NCBI GenBank assembly: GCA_036520615.1
Contig: DATDJI010000033.1
Span: forward strand, 4,484-68,483
Direction of reading: 5' to 3'
Source of the DNA: CAMCXE01 sp036520615
Lineage (GTDB): Bacteria > Pseudomonadota > Gammaproteobacteria > Pseudomonadales > Cellvibrionaceae
DNA length: 64,000 bases
The notes under the pieces were generated by a model that was given only the letters and a program-made list of their open reading frames with translations, was not told the origin of the DNA and made no database searches. A program made the translations under genes and the position numbers. Each line of letters starts with the position of its first letter. Positions within the stretch are counted from its first letter, which is position 1. This document shows positions 36,571 through 46,107 of the stretch, piece after piece.

Positions 36571-37196
36571 CGGCCGCCCTGTTCACACTTACGGCGCTCA
36601 CGCCCGGCGCCATGGCTGCGGAGTCGAAGAGCAACGACCAGGTGATCGACGACATCGTAAAACCTGATATTCAACGCCGCACTATTGATGATGCCAAAAT
36701 TGACACTGAAGATTTTGAACTGGGTTTTTATGCAGGGGTGATGAGCGTTGAGGATTTCGGCAGCAATGATGTCTATGGCCTGCGCTTGGCCTACCACATC
36801 ACCGAATCCATGTTTATCGAAGGCGCATACGGCATCACACAAACGCAAAAAACCACTGCCGAAACCCTCGACCGGTTAGAACTCCTCACCGATGACCAAC
36901 GGGAGTTAAGTTATTATTCACTGAACTTCGGCTACAACCTATTGCCAGGAGAACACTATTTAGGCCGGTGGGCATTCAACACCAATTTCTATATAGTCGC
37001 GGGCGCTGGAAGCACCCTGTTTGCCGATGAAGAGTACTTCACTTACAACTTCGGTGGAGGACTGCGATTTTTTGCCACGGACTGGTTGGCGCTGCATGTC
37101 GATGTTCGCAATTACATCTTTACTCATAACTTGTTTGGGGAGGATAAAAAAGTGCAAAACCTCGAAACAACCCTAGGCGCCACCTTGTTTTTTTAA
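36540..37196 (+). CDS. Outer-membrane beta-barrel protein
   Basis: 218 residues. A signal peptide ends near GAMAA. The mature part has strands typical of small 8-10-stranded barrels (ELGFYAGVMSVEDFGSNDVY, FIEGAYGITQTQK, YYSLNFGYNLLPG, FNTNFYIVAGAGSTLF) and ends ATLFF with the C-terminal Phe used by the Bam machinery. It fits the outer membrane beta-barrel domain family seen beside DUF3570-type clusters (TIGR04565-like). Translational overlap with the SH3 protein shows one operon. Confidence 0.75.
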   Translation: MESWLQPVILTAALFTLTALTPGAMAAESKSNDQVIDDIVKPDIQRRTIDDAKIDTEDFELGFYAGVMSVEDFGSNDVYGLRLAYHITESMFIEGAYGITQTQKTTAETLDRLELLTDDQRELSYYSLNFGYNLLPGEHYLGRWAFNTNFYIVAGAGSTLFADEEYFTYNFGGGLRFFATDWLALHVDVRNYIFTHNLFGEDKKVQNLETTLGATLFF

Positions 37197-37237
37197 CTAT
37201 TTACGCTTTGCTTATTAAATGTCCCTGGAGGAATTAA

Positions 37238-37723
37238 ATGAAAAACCTGTTTTTGACTCTTGCCGCTGCTTTTCTTGCTGCAAGTGTAAACGCCGCTGAT
37301 GTAGCCAAAGGTCCAGCCCCCGATTTCACATTGAAATCCACCGCGGGCCAAAACGTTAAACTCTCTGACCTCAAAGGCAAGGTGGTTTTAATTAATATGT
37401 GGGCTTCCTGGTGCGGCCCTTGCCGTCAAGAAATGCCTATCCTCGATAAACTTGCCAAAGACAACAAAGATGGCCTTGTAGTATTGGGCGTAAACCAGGA
37501 TGAAGAAGCCTCAGAACGCGACGCTTTCTTGAAAGATAACGCGGTATCCTTCCCAATTCTTGACGATAGCAAACACGTTGTAGCGGGCTTGCTGAAAAGC
37601 AAAACTCAACCTTCCAGCTATTTTGTAGACCGTGCTGGCAACTTAGTACACGTACATGAAGGCTTTAAAGCTGGTGATGACGCTGTCTATGCAGCCACTG
37701 TTAAAGAGTTGTTAGCTAAATAA
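37238..37723 (+). CDS. TlpA-like periplasmic thioredoxin
   Basis: 161 residues. A signal peptide (residues 1-19, ending SVNA) and a redoxin fold: APDFTLKSTAG at the start of the fold, active site WCGPC at 58-62, then a cis-Pro region near SKTQPSSYFVD. TlpA/ResA-type proteins reduce disulfides, often for c-type cytochrome maturation. Placement in an operon with two-CxxCH lipoprotein and cysteine-rich DUF4266 protein suggests that it services those. A very strong GGAGG precedes the ATG. Confidence 0.85.
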   Translation: MKNLFLTLAAAFLAASVNAADVAKGPAPDFTLKSTAGQNVKLSDLKGKVVLINMWASWCGPCRQEMPILDKLAKDNKDGLVVLGVNQDEEASERDAFLKDNAVSFPILDDSKHVVAGLLKSKTQPSSYFVDRAGNLVHVHEGFKAGDDAVYAATVKELLAK

Positions 37724-37724
37724 T

Positions 37725-37949
37725 ATGCGTACGCCCGCCGCGCTCATCCTAAGCCTAAGCCTGTGTGGTTGCAGCCACTTACAGCCGCAACCCTGGGTTA
37801 AAGCTTATGAGCGCGGCCATTTGGCCGACCCTGTAATGCAGTTAGAACGCAGCGCAGTGGCGGGCAAATATATAAGCCATGTGTACGAGGCTCGCGAAGC
37901 AGCCCGTGGCGCCGATGGCAGCGCTGGAGGTGGCTGTGGCTGTAACTAG
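37725..37949 (+). CDS. DUF4266 small lipoprotein
   Basis: 74 residues. A lipoprotein signal with SLCGC (Cys16), then PWVKAYERGHLADPVMQLER and a C-terminal EAREAARGADGSAGGGCGCN tail. The WVKxYERxxLADPxM core and Gly-Cys-rich tail define DUF4266, which is nearly always next to DUF3570, as here. The function is unknown; the C-terminal GCGC motif could bind metal. It begins one base after the TlpA stop codon. Confidence 0.85.
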   Translation: MRTPAALILSLSLCGCSHLQPQPWVKAYERGHLADPVMQLERSAVAGKYISHVYEAREAARGADGSAGGGCGCN

Positions 37950-37953
37950 GGAG

Positions 37954-39261
37954 ATGTTGAACGACCTAGGCAGCGATCCCCTAGTTAGGCAAATTTTCCG
38001 GAAAACAACACGCGCATTTAAGAAAACGCGCGGCTTTACGTCTGTACCTGAATATTTTTTTAACATCGAGCGCGCGGGTAAACTCGCTGTTTACAGAATA
38101 GCTAAATACCTTATCGCAACTGTGTTCTGCACCAGCCTTGCTACCATTGTTAACGCTGCGATCCTTCCAGAAGAAAGCGCTGATTTGTTGTTTCACGCCT
38201 ATGACGGCGGTGGAGTTACCGTTACCGGCCCTTCTGTACTTGTTCGCAAAAATTTCAAAGACACCGCGTCAGTTCACGCTAACTACTACACCGATATGGT
38301 TTCCAGCGCGTCTATTGATGTGTTAACCGCTGGCAGTAAATATTCAGAACAACGCACGGAATATTCCACTGGCGTTGATTATTTAAACGATACAACTATT
38401 TATAGTTTGGGCTACACCAACTCCTCAGAAAACGACTACGTCGCTAATACCGTTAATTTTGGTGTAGCACAGGAATTTTTTGGCGATCTCACCACTGTAA
38501 CTATGGGTTATAGCGTTGGCGATGATACCGTGAAGTTAAACGGCGATGAATCGGATCCTATTCAATTCGAAGCCAATCAAAAACATCACCGTTTCAGCCT
38601 TGGGCTCAGCCAAGTAATCACTAAAAATTGGCTGGCCGTTGCAAATATCGAATCGGTCATTGACGACGGCTATCTAAACAATCCCTATCGCTCCGTACGA
38701 TACTTGGATGACGGCAAAGTCAGTTACCAAACCGAGCGTTATCCGCAAACGCGCAATAGCGACGCTATAGCCTTGCGCAGTATTTATTACTTACCCTACC
38801 GCGCCTCGGTAAAAGGGGAAGTTAAATTCTTTCAAGACAGCTGGGGCGTAGATGCCACCACTTATGAACTAAAATACGTGCACCCATGGACGCGCAGTTG
38901 GATTTTTGAAGCCAAAGTGCGCAGTTATTCGCAAAGCCAAGCGGATTTTTATGCCGACATTTACCCCTACAAAAACTTCCAGACATTTTTAGCGCGCGAT
39001 AAAGAACTCAGCCAATTCAGCTCCACCAATTTTGGCCTCGGCGTCACCTACAAACTGCCAAAACCACCGCTGGCATTTTTAAATAATTGCACTCTTAACT
39101 TCTATTGGGATGGATTCCAATTTAATTACGATAATTTCCGCAACGCGCTATTAAGCAAGACGCCAGAAGAAGGCAAAGACGCCCCGTACAAACCCGGTGA
39201 GGAGCCGCTCTATCATTTTAATGCCAACGTAATCCGTTTATACTTCAGCGCCGGATACTAA
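37954..39261 (+). CDS. DUF3570 outer-membrane beta-barrel protein
   Basis: 435 residues from the ATG at 37954. That start is doubtful: GGGAG is directly adjacent to it, and the signal-peptide-like stretch (KLAVYRIAKYLIATVFCTSL, cleavage near VNAA) begins only about 45 residues in. A start further in (or upstream, overlapping the DUF4266 gene) remains possible. The body is a large barrel with DUF3570 landmarks: YSTGVDYLNDTTIYSLGYTN, FFGDLTTVTMGYSVGDD, YLPYRASVKGEVKFFQDSWG and a YFSAGY C-terminus. DUF3570 and DUF4266 travel together in many envelope clusters. Confidence 0.8.
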   Translation: MLNDLGSDPLVRQIFRKTTRAFKKTRGFTSVPEYFFNIERAGKLAVYRIAKYLIATVFCTSLATIVNAAILPEESADLLFHAYDGGGVTVTGPSVLVRKNFKDTASVHANYYTDMVSSASIDVLTAGSKYSEQRTEYSTGVDYLNDTTIYSLGYTNSSENDYVANTVNFGVAQEFFGDLTTVTMGYSVGDDTVKLNGDESDPIQFEANQKHHRFSLGLSQVITKNWLAVANIESVIDDGYLNNPYRSVRYLDDGKVSYQTERYPQTRNSDAIALRSIYYLPYRASVKGEVKFFQDSWGVDATTYELKYVHPWTRSWIFEAKVRSYSQSQADFYADIYPYKNFQTFLARDKELSQFSSTNFGLGVTYKLPKPPLAFLNNCTLNFYWDGFQFNYDNFRNALLSKTPEEGKDAPYKPGEEPLYHFNANVIRLYFSAGY

Positions 39262-39279
39262 CTGGGCAACTATGTGCTC

Positions 39280-39702
39280 ATGCATAATTTATTCACCTAC
39301 GGCTCACTAATGTTCCCCGCCGTTTGGCAACAACTCGTTCCCACGCCCGGTTTCTCCTCCTGCGCTTTTTTGCCAGGATTTAGCCGCCGTTTAATTTTTT
39401 TAGATACGTACCCACTGTTAATTGCTGATACTGCGAGCACCGGAATATTAGGTAAAATCTATTACGACTTAACCGAGACCGATATCGCGCGGCTCGATTG
39501 GTTTGAGGGAGAAATTTATCAACGCATTACTATTGAAGCGCTTAGCGAACAAGGAAAAACAAGCTGTCAAACCTATATTCCTAAACCAGAATTTAATATG
39601 TTGGCGATGCAAGATTCTTGGCGAGGCGACATTTTTAGGCAGACACAGTTGCCTATTTTTTTAGCGCGCTACTGCACGAAAAATGTTCCCTTGCACTGCT
39701 AG
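39280..39702 (+). CDS. Gamma-glutamylcyclotransferase/AIG2-like protein
   Basis: 140 residues from the ATG at 39280; a GTG two codons earlier is equally possible. The family marks are NLFTYGSLMFPAVW (the YGSL motif at the start of the fold), GFSRRLIFLDTYPLL, the acidic DWFEGEIYQR segment (catalytic-type Glu) and a CQTYIPKPEF strand. Members cleave gamma-glutamyl peptides or act on glutathione, but many are of unknown substrate. It starts 19 bases after the DUF3570 gene and could be the last gene of that operon. Confidence 0.75.
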   Translation: MHNLFTYGSLMFPAVWQQLVPTPGFSSCAFLPGFSRRLIFLDTYPLLIADTASTGILGKIYYDLTETDIARLDWFEGEIYQRITIEALSEQGKTSCQTYIPKPEFNMLAMQDSWRGDIFRQTQLPIFLARYCTKNVPLHC

Positions 39703-40059
39703 AATAAAACTAATTTTTTATTTATAAAAACTCACAGCCGCACTTCTGCATTTAAATCGTAGATTTACCCAAAAGCATACGGACTTACTGGCCATTGGAG
39801 ACACCGATGACCTCCAGTGAAATATTGTTTGGAAATACAAGAGTATTAATAACCTAATCAATCAACAATTTCAGCCAGCGTATTATCAAAATAACTGCGT
39901 ATGCATGCCAACCAACGAATTTAGGTGAACATAGCTCACTGGGAAAACAAATTTAGGTCCGCCGCACATTCATCAATATAAAGCCACCGGCAATAATAAT
40001 TACATTGAATGCGCTCGCGAAGCTAAGTGTAAAATTAGCAGAATACCGCCAGATACCGC
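39703..40059. other. Intergenic region
   Basis: About 360 bases between convergent genes with nothing recognisable: no terminator-like hairpin of note, no protein-like frame. Confidence 0.4.
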
Positions 40060-40419
40060 TTACTTGGTGCAGTTATTAAATTCCGTCGATTTGTTTTTGT
40101 AGTCAATGCATACATCATCGCTACCGGATGGGCCTTTTAATGGCTTCTCGTCAAAGGTCACTGCAATCACCTTTAGTTTGGTAACGTCTGATCGTTTGTT
40201 TTCACATGCTGCCAGAGCTGCGCTTGTACAATCGGCAGCGCTAGGCACCTCTACGAACTCAGAACAGGATGCAATACCATCACACTTTTTAAAGCTGAGG
40301 TCCTCCTTTCCAGGGCAAGAAGTACGGGTAGTTTTTATTTCACAGGTACCTGCATACACATGTGTTGCCATTAAAGAAAACAAACTGGTTAAAAAAACAA
40401 TACGTTTTACCTTGCTCAT
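40060..40419 (-). CDS. Small secreted cysteine-rich protein
   Basis: 119 residues. A clear signal peptide (residues 1-23, ending THVYA) and a mature domain with nine cysteines spaced for disulfides (GTCEIKTTRTSCPG, KKCDGIASC, DCTSAALAAC, VCIDYK, FNNCTK). It resembles small secreted proteins of unknown function in Cellvibrio-type genomes. No catalytic motif was seen and no family recognised. Confidence 0.6.
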   Translation of the reverse strand: MSKVKRIVFLTSLFSLMATHVYAGTCEIKTTRTSCPGKEDLSFKKCDGIASCSEFVEVPSAADCTSAALAACENKRSDVTKLKVIAVTFDEKPLKGPSGSDDVCIDYKNKSTEFNNCTK

Positions 40420-40527
40420 AAGAGACTCCAGAGTTACATTCGGTTATGCATGTTATAAAAATAAGATATCAACCAATCTCAGACTCATTTTACAATTGTC
40501 GAATTGGCTAATTTCAACAAATAGATA

Positions 40528-41760
40528 TCACTTCGTAGCGCGGCGAATTTCACTAAGCCCGGTTTTAATAAACTTTAACAAATCTTCCGGAAACAAAGGT
40601 CTAGAAAAATAATATCCCTGAACTTGATCCACGCCCAGCTCCACTAAAACATTGTAATCATCACGTGTTTCAGCGCCCTCAGCCACTAGAGTCAAATTTA
40701 ATTTTTTTCCCAGCTCAATCGAACTGGTTAAAATTGTTCGCTGTTGTGGCCGTTTGGAGACGTTGTGCACCAACGACCTATCCAATTTTAATTCGGTTGC
40801 AGGCACGCGAGATAATTGTTGTGCATTGGCAAAGCCAGTACCATAGTCATCTATGGCTATGTTAAAGCCTTTTAAACGCAACCGCGCAAGCGTACGTATG
40901 GCGCTCGCCAATTCATTTAACAGCGCATTTTCAGTAATTTCAAAAGTTATTTCTTCAGGTAATACATCGTATTGCTTGGTAATCGAGACTATCCAATCGG
41001 TCAGGCCTTCATCGGATACTGAATATGGCGATAAGTTAAAAGCGAGATGAAAATGCAGACCCATTCTTTGCCATTTTCTTTTTTCATTAAGCGCCATAAT
41101 AAAAAGCTTTTGCGTAAGTACATTGATCAAACCTAATCGCTCAGCCAAAGGTATAAAAGTAACTGGCGGAATAAACCCCTTTTCCGGATGTTGCCATCGC
41201 GCAAGCGCTTCTACGCCACTTAATAACAGCCCTCGAACGGTAAGCTTGGGCTGATAAGCCAAAAAAATTTGGTCATTGCTAATAGCGTGGCTTAACTCAA
41301 GGCCAGTAATTGCAGCGGGCGTCGGTGTACTTGCTTGAATATCTTTTTCAATTTGCTGGGTTTGTAAGCACGTCAATAAATGTAAAAAGCTACACTGCAG
41401 CATTTCCGCTTGTAGTGGCTTTTTAAACGTGCCGATTACGGTTAGGCCTTCTGCTTCAGCCATAGTGCCTACACTTGAAATCAACACGGGGTCTTTAGCG
41501 CTAACAATAATAATATGCGGCGATAATTTACGTTGGGCAATAGAATGAATTAGCTCAACGCCATCCATGATAGGCATTTCTAAATCGATTAAAATTGCGT
41601 CAATAGATTGTGTTTTTAAAACCTCTAAAGACTCCACACCATCATTGGCATAGAAAACATTTTCGATTCCTAAATTATTACAATGCATCTGAGCAACTTG
41701 TCGCTGCGTTTTGCTATCGTCCGCAATTAGAATATGCAATTCAGCTAAGGATGTTTTCAT
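40528..41760 (-). CDS. REC-EAL response regulator (c-di-GMP phosphodiesterase)
   Basis: 410 residues from the ATG at 41760. A receiver domain (residues ~1-125: LHILIADDSKTQRQ, ILIDLEMPIMDG with phospho-Asp) is followed by an EAL domain (~165-405). The catalytic motifs are all present: GVEALARWQH, TFEITENALL, NIAIDDYGTGF, KLDRSLV, VAEGAET and QGYYFSRPL. The protein should hydrolyse c-di-GMP under control of a histidine kinase, probably CheA of this cluster. The start codon lies directly after the cheB stop, so it is the last gene of the che operon. Confidence 0.85.
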   Translation of the reverse strand: MKTSLAELHILIADDSKTQRQVAQMHCNNLGIENVFYANDGVESLEVLKTQSIDAILIDLEMPIMDGVELIHSIAQRKLSPHIIIVSAKDPVLISSVGTMAEAEGLTVIGTFKKPLQAEMLQCSFLHLLTCLQTQQIEKDIQASTPTPAAITGLELSHAISNDQIFLAYQPKLTVRGLLLSGVEALARWQHPEKGFIPPVTFIPLAERLGLINVLTQKLFIMALNEKRKWQRMGLHFHLAFNLSPYSVSDEGLTDWIVSITKQYDVLPEEITFEITENALLNELASAIRTLARLRLKGFNIAIDDYGTGFANAQQLSRVPATELKLDRSLVHNVSKRPQQRTILTSSIELGKKLNLTLVAEGAETRDDYNVLVELGVDQVQGYYFSRPLFPEDLLKFIKTGLSEIRRATK

Positions 41761-41762
41761 AA

Positions 41763-42803
41763 TTAGCTCTCTAACACTTTGGCTATGTGTGAAAGCGATA
41801 ATGTTTCTTTGGCAGCTCCGATACCAATGGCTTCTCTTGGCATTCCAAAAACCACACAAGAAGCTTCGTCTTGAGCAATCGTTCGCGCGCCAGCCTGACG
41901 CATATCCAATAAACCCCGTGCGCCGTCATCCCCCATTCCCGTCATAATAATTCCTGTAGCGCTGCGCCCCGCCGCAACTGCAGCTGAACGAAACAAAACA
42001 TCCACTGAAGGACAATGACGATTAACCGCTGGGCCGCGAAATACTTTTGCAATATATTGCGCTCCAGAGCGTTGAATTTCTAAATGATGACCGCCTGGCG
42101 CAATTAGTACCCGCCCAGGAATGAGTCGGTCGCCAGAGACAGCTTCTTTTACTTCCACCTGACATAAACTATTAAGCCGCTGCGCAAATGCAGCGGTAAA
42201 TAATTCAGGCATATGTTGCACCACTGCAATACCAGGACAAGTGCGCGGTACATTCACCAATATTTGTTCAAGGGCCTGTGTACCGCCAGTAGAAGTCCCA
42301 ATAACAGTTATACGATCAGTAGTACTCGCAAGAGTTATTAAATCAGCGGCCGCGCTTAACGCCGCGCTAGGCACACTTTGAATTTCAATTTTATGTCGCG
42401 CCAAACGCGCTGTTGCGGCCCCGCGCACTGTAGTCCATAACAACTGCTTCGCCGTAAGTAAAAAATCTTTTACGCCTAGTTGCGGCTTGGTTATTACATC
42501 AAATGCACCTGCAGACAATGCTTGGAGTGATAATTCTGTGCCTTTTTCCGCCAGCGAAGAACAGATAATAATAGGTGTAGGGCGCTCCGCCATTATTTTA
42601 CGTAAGAACGTTAAACCATCCATACGAGGCATTTCGATATCGAGCATGATTACGTCAGGCCATTTAACGTGCATCTTTTGCAAAGCCAAAATCGGATCAG
42701 CCGCCGCTGCATACACATTAATGTCGGGCGCTTCATTAAGCACCTCACGCATTACTTGACGCATAACCGCGGAGTCATCTACAACCAGTACTTCTATGCC
42801 CAT
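41763..42803 (-). CDS. cheB: Chemotaxis methylesterase CheB
   Basis: 346 residues. An N-terminal receiver domain (VLVVDDSAVMRQ, phospho-Asp55 in MLDIEMPRMDGL) and a C-terminal methylesterase with the catalytic triad motifs GTSTGGTQAL (Ser), VVQHMPELFT (His) and MTGMGDDGARG (Asp). CheB removes methyl groups and deamidates receptors in the adaptation branch of chemotaxis. It is adjacent to cheD and cheR. Confidence 0.95.
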   Translation of the reverse strand: MGIEVLVVDDSAVMRQVMREVLNEAPDINVYAAAADPILALQKMHVKWPDVIMLDIEMPRMDGLTFLRKIMAERPTPIIICSSLAEKGTELSLQALSAGAFDVITKPQLGVKDFLLTAKQLLWTTVRGAATARLARHKIEIQSVPSAALSAAADLITLASTTDRITVIGTSTGGTQALEQILVNVPRTCPGIAVVQHMPELFTAAFAQRLNSLCQVEVKEAVSGDRLIPGRVLIAPGGHHLEIQRSGAQYIAKVFRGPAVNRHCPSVDVLFRSAAVAAGRSATGIIMTGMGDDGARGLLDMRQAGARTIAQDEASCVVFGMPREAIGIGAAKETLSLSHIAKVLES

Positions 42804-42806
42804 ACT

Positions 42807-43319
42807 TTAAAGTCTCTTGGCGTTAATGCTGACAGGGAAGGCATCAGTAATCGGCATGTTGTGGTGTTTAACGACTATAACACCTGAATTTATCGTAAAA
42901 GTTAATGTGCGGGATATGTTTCCGCCCACATCAACTCGGCTGGCGTGGAGATTTTCTTGTATTAGCCAACGCTGCGCAAAATCGCTGTTTTTTCTGCCGA
43001 CACCAAAGTGAGAAATCGTATCGCTTCCGCCATAAACGCCAAATTTAAATTCGCTTAACGGTGCATGTACTAAGAGCGCTTTTTTAATTAGCTCTAGCGC
43101 GGTATTAGCATAACGGCCTGCATTAATTTTTTTATCTTTCAACCCACCGGGTAATTTTGGCAAAATAAAATGACACATTCCGCCGATTTTTAATTGCGGA
43201 TGCCATGCGGTCAGCGATACACAAGAGCCAAGCACGGTATATAAACTATGATACCTAGCTCCCACATACCATTCGCCAGGGTGAATATCTAGCCGAACAA
43301 AATTTTGCGGTACGCCCAT
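42807..43319 (-). CDS. cheD: Chemoreceptor glutamine deamidase CheD
   Basis: 170 residues from the ATG at 43319. The core TVLGSCVSLTAWHPQLKIGG followed by MCHFILP contains the catalytic Cys and His of CheD (GSCVxxxL and GxxHxxLP patterns). CheD deamidates receptor glutamines and can bind CheC or CheY. The end is adjacent to cheB (gap of 3 bases), the start to cheR. Confidence 0.9.
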   Translation of the reverse strand: MGVPQNFVRLDIHPGEWYVGARYHSLYTVLGSCVSLTAWHPQLKIGGMCHFILPKLPGGLKDKKINAGRYANTALELIKKALLVHAPLSEFKFGVYGGSDTISHFGVGRKNSDFAQRWLIQENLHASRVDVGGNISRTLTFTINSGVIVVKHHNMPITDAFPVSINAKRL

Positions 43320-43333
43320 AGGGTACATCCTTA

Positions 43334-44161
43334 TTAGGCAAGCCTGTAAATTGCAGGCTTAACAGGTAAAAACTTATTGGTCACACCGTGCAGACTTTCA
43401 GAATGCCCAATAAATAAAATACCATTTGGCTTTAACGTCTTAGCGACGCGGCTTAATACTTGCTCCTTAGTATCATTTTCAAAATAAATTAAAATATTCC
43501 GCAGAAATACCACATCAAACAATCCCATGTCGCGAGCGATGGGGGAATTTAAGTTCAACGTAAAAAATTCGACCCGTTCACGCAGCTCAGCTACCACTCG
43601 GATAAACCCCTCTTGTGGCCCATTGCCCTTGCGGCAAAAGCGGCGCAAATAATTTTGCGGGATATTTTTAGCACGCAGTTGCGGATAAATACCTATTTTT
43701 GCCTGCTCTATTACCTGACTGTTTACATCCGAACACAATAAGTCCCAGCTCGCAACACAGCGCTCGGCCAATAACATGGCAATACTATAAGGCTCCTCCC
43801 CCGTTGATGCAGCTGCACTCCAAACTCTAAACATATCGCGCGATTTTATTTGTGGCAAAATATCGTTAGCCAAATAATCAAAATGCTTCTGCTCGCGAAA
43901 AAAATATGTCTCATTCGTAGTGATAAGCTCAAGCGCAAGATTCAATTCATGGCCACCTTTTTTACTCACAATAAAACAGTAATAATCGTGATAGTTATTA
44001 AGCTGGTGCGCGCACAGCCGCTTCCAAAGGCGATTCATTAATAGTGCTTTTTTAGACAAAGGTAAAAATATACCTATTTTATCCAAAATGAGCTTTTGAA
44101 ATGCGATAAACTCTTGATCAGAAGGTAGTATCTGGGCTTTTTCTGGCATCGTATTGTTCAT
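43334..44161 (-). CDS. cheR: Chemotaxis protein methyltransferase CheR
   Basis: 275 residues from ATG 44161; TTG codons at 44167 or 44173 lie at a better distance from GGAGG and may be the true start. The protein has the CheR N-terminal helical domain, TNETYFFREQKHFDYL, the SAM-binding RVWSAAASTGEEPYSIAMLL and FDVVFLRNILIYF. It methylates receptor glutamates. It does not require a pentapeptide tether in the MCP at 44418, whose end is SRFD. Confidence 0.9.
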   Translation of the reverse strand: MNNTMPEKAQILPSDQEFIAFQKLILDKIGIFLPLSKKALLMNRLWKRLCAHQLNNYHDYYCFIVSKKGGHELNLALELITTNETYFFREQKHFDYLANDILPQIKSRDMFRVWSAAASTGEEPYSIAMLLAERCVASWDLLCSDVNSQVIEQAKIGIYPQLRAKNIPQNYLRRFCRKGNGPQEGFIRVVAELRERVEFFTLNLNSPIARDMGLFDVVFLRNILIYFENDTKEQVLSRVAKTLKPNGILFIGHSESLHGVTNKFLPVKPAIYRLA

Positions 44162-44417
44162 TATCAAGAGCAATGCCCTCCAATCAAATTCGTAAAGCTT
44201 AATTTTTTACAATGAATTTCAAGCTTTCTTTTTTAGTTTCCGTGCGGATGGTTCGCGGATGCCAATATTCCAAGCGGCAATTATTTCATCAGTTTACTGC
44301 ACCGATAAATCTATCTCAGCAGACTATAGGTTCCACTTAGAAGCGTTGAAATCAATACGAGGCAATGCTGCCAAATAATCACATCTTAAATTTAGCAGAA
44401 ATCGCCAAAAATCCGCA

Positions 44418-46043
44418 TTAATCAAAACGGCTAAAATGTCTGTCCGCTTCATCATCAAGAGCTACCGCCATTTTTTTATTAGTTGATTTTCGCTCTACTG
44501 ATCTGTTTTTGCCTACGCGTGGCCCATAGGCTGATTCGCCAGAACGTTCATTTGCCAGCTTAAAATAGGACATTGCTTCTTGTAAGCGCATTGCCTGCGC
44601 CGTCATTTCCTCAGAGGTAGAACTTAGCTCTTCGGAAGCTGCCGCATTTTGCTGCATGGTTTGGTTAACCTGACCGATAGCCGCATTAATTTGATTTACC
44701 CCAGTTGTTTGCTCTGCTGATGCAGCTGCAATTTCCTGAACTAAATCGGCTGTTTTACGAATAGAAGGCACAATGTCTTGAAGCAATATCCCTGCAAGTT
44801 CAGCGCGTTTGACGCTATCTGTGGCCAACTGACCTATTTCTTGCGAGGCCACTTGGCTACGCTCCGCAAGTTTTCGCACCTCGGATGCAACCACGGCAAA
44901 ACCGCGACCATGCTCACCGGCACGGCCTGCTTCTATCGCCGCATTTAATGCAAGCAAATTGGTTTGATAAGCAATGTCATCAATAACACCAATGCGTTCA
45001 GCAATCTTTTGCATCGCCATAACAGTTGCCGACACAGCTTCGCCACCACTTACAGCATCGCGTGCAGATTTTTGAGCCATACCATCAGTCACGCTGGCAT
45101 TTTCATTATTTTGCAAAATTGAAGCGGACATCTGCTCCATCGAGGCTGAAGTTTCTTCAACGCTCGCGGCTTGAATGGAAGCACCTTTAGCTAGAGATTG
45201 CGCGGTTGCATTAACCTCTTCAGAAGCAGAGGCGAGCGCATCGGCGGACCCGCGTACGTCACTGATAACCTCCACTAAACGCTCGCTCATATTTTTAATG
45301 GCAGCCAACATACTAGAGCTATCACCGGGTTTTACGGCTACCTGTACGTTTAAATCCCCGCTGGCAATTTTTCCAACAATTGCCATCGCATAGGCAGGCT
45401 CTCCACCCAGCTGTTTTAATAAACTGCGGCCAATTAAAAATCCAATAATAGCTACAGCAAGCAGAGTAATAGAGGCAATAATAATTGAACTCCACATGGC
45501 GGTTTGTTTAGTTTTTTCCGCCTGACTTACACCCTTTTGCCCCATCACAATGTTGTAACTTACATGACTGCTAATGGCTGCTGCGGTATTTTTAGCGATA
45601 ACAGCCGAGGCATCTAACTGTTTACGACCCTCCTCAATTTTATTGCCGCGAAACAATTCAAAAATGTTCGGCAAGGTTTTCATATAGCTATGATAAAGCT
45701 CGCGTTCTTCATGAAACATTTTGGAATCTTTCTCATCCGCTAATGTCGTTTCGTATTCTTTTAAAGCAGATACAGCGTCGTCGTTAAAAGAAGCAATTAA
45801 CTCTTCTAAATTTGCCCGCCTGTTAGCGTCAGAAGAAAGAGCATAGTTATCTACTTCTACGCGTATCGATAGCATGTAGCGTTGTATATTACCAAGGGCT
45901 TTTAGCGCTGGAACCGTGTTAACGGTACTAAAATTAGCGGCCTCGAAAACCTTATTCATTTGAAATTGTGCAATACCGGCTAGCAGTATGATACCCAACA
46001 AAGCCGATAATATTAGCGCTAGCATCTTTTGAAATACGGTCAT
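44418..46043 (-). CDS. Methyl-accepting chemotaxis protein (4-helix-bundle sensor)
   Basis: 541 residues. One transmembrane segment at the N-terminus (MLALILSALLGIILLAGIA) and one at ~190-212 enclose a periplasmic four-helix-bundle domain. A HAMP domain follows, then a signalling domain with the hairpin tip DDIAYQTNLLALNAAIEAGR and GEHGRGFAVVASEVRKLAER. The C-terminus (ADRHFSRFD) lacks a CheR-tethering pentapeptide. It sits between cheW and cheR and is most likely the dedicated receptor of the cluster. AGAGGG precedes the start. Confidence 0.9.
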   Translation of the reverse strand: MTVFQKMLALILSALLGIILLAGIAQFQMNKVFEAANFSTVNTVPALKALGNIQRYMLSIRVEVDNYALSSDANRRANLEELIASFNDDAVSALKEYETTLADEKDSKMFHEERELYHSYMKTLPNIFELFRGNKIEEGRKQLDASAVIAKNTAAAISSHVSYNIVMGQKGVSQAEKTKQTAMWSSIIIASITLLAVAIIGFLIGRSLLKQLGGEPAYAMAIVGKIASGDLNVQVAVKPGDSSSMLAAIKNMSERLVEVISDVRGSADALASASEEVNATAQSLAKGASIQAASVEETSASMEQMSASILQNNENASVTDGMAQKSARDAVSGGEAVSATVMAMQKIAERIGVIDDIAYQTNLLALNAAIEAGRAGEHGRGFAVVASEVRKLAERSQVASQEIGQLATDSVKRAELAGILLQDIVPSIRKTADLVQEIAAASAEQTTGVNQINAAIGQVNQTMQQNAAASEELSSTSEEMTAQAMRLQEAMSYFKLANERSGESAYGPRVGKNRSVERKSTNKKMAVALDDEADRHFSRFD

Positions 46044-46107
46044 ATCTAAACCCTCTTTATTCCGTCTTGATTAAATATATAATTAAAAACCGCCATTAAA
46101 CAGTCCG

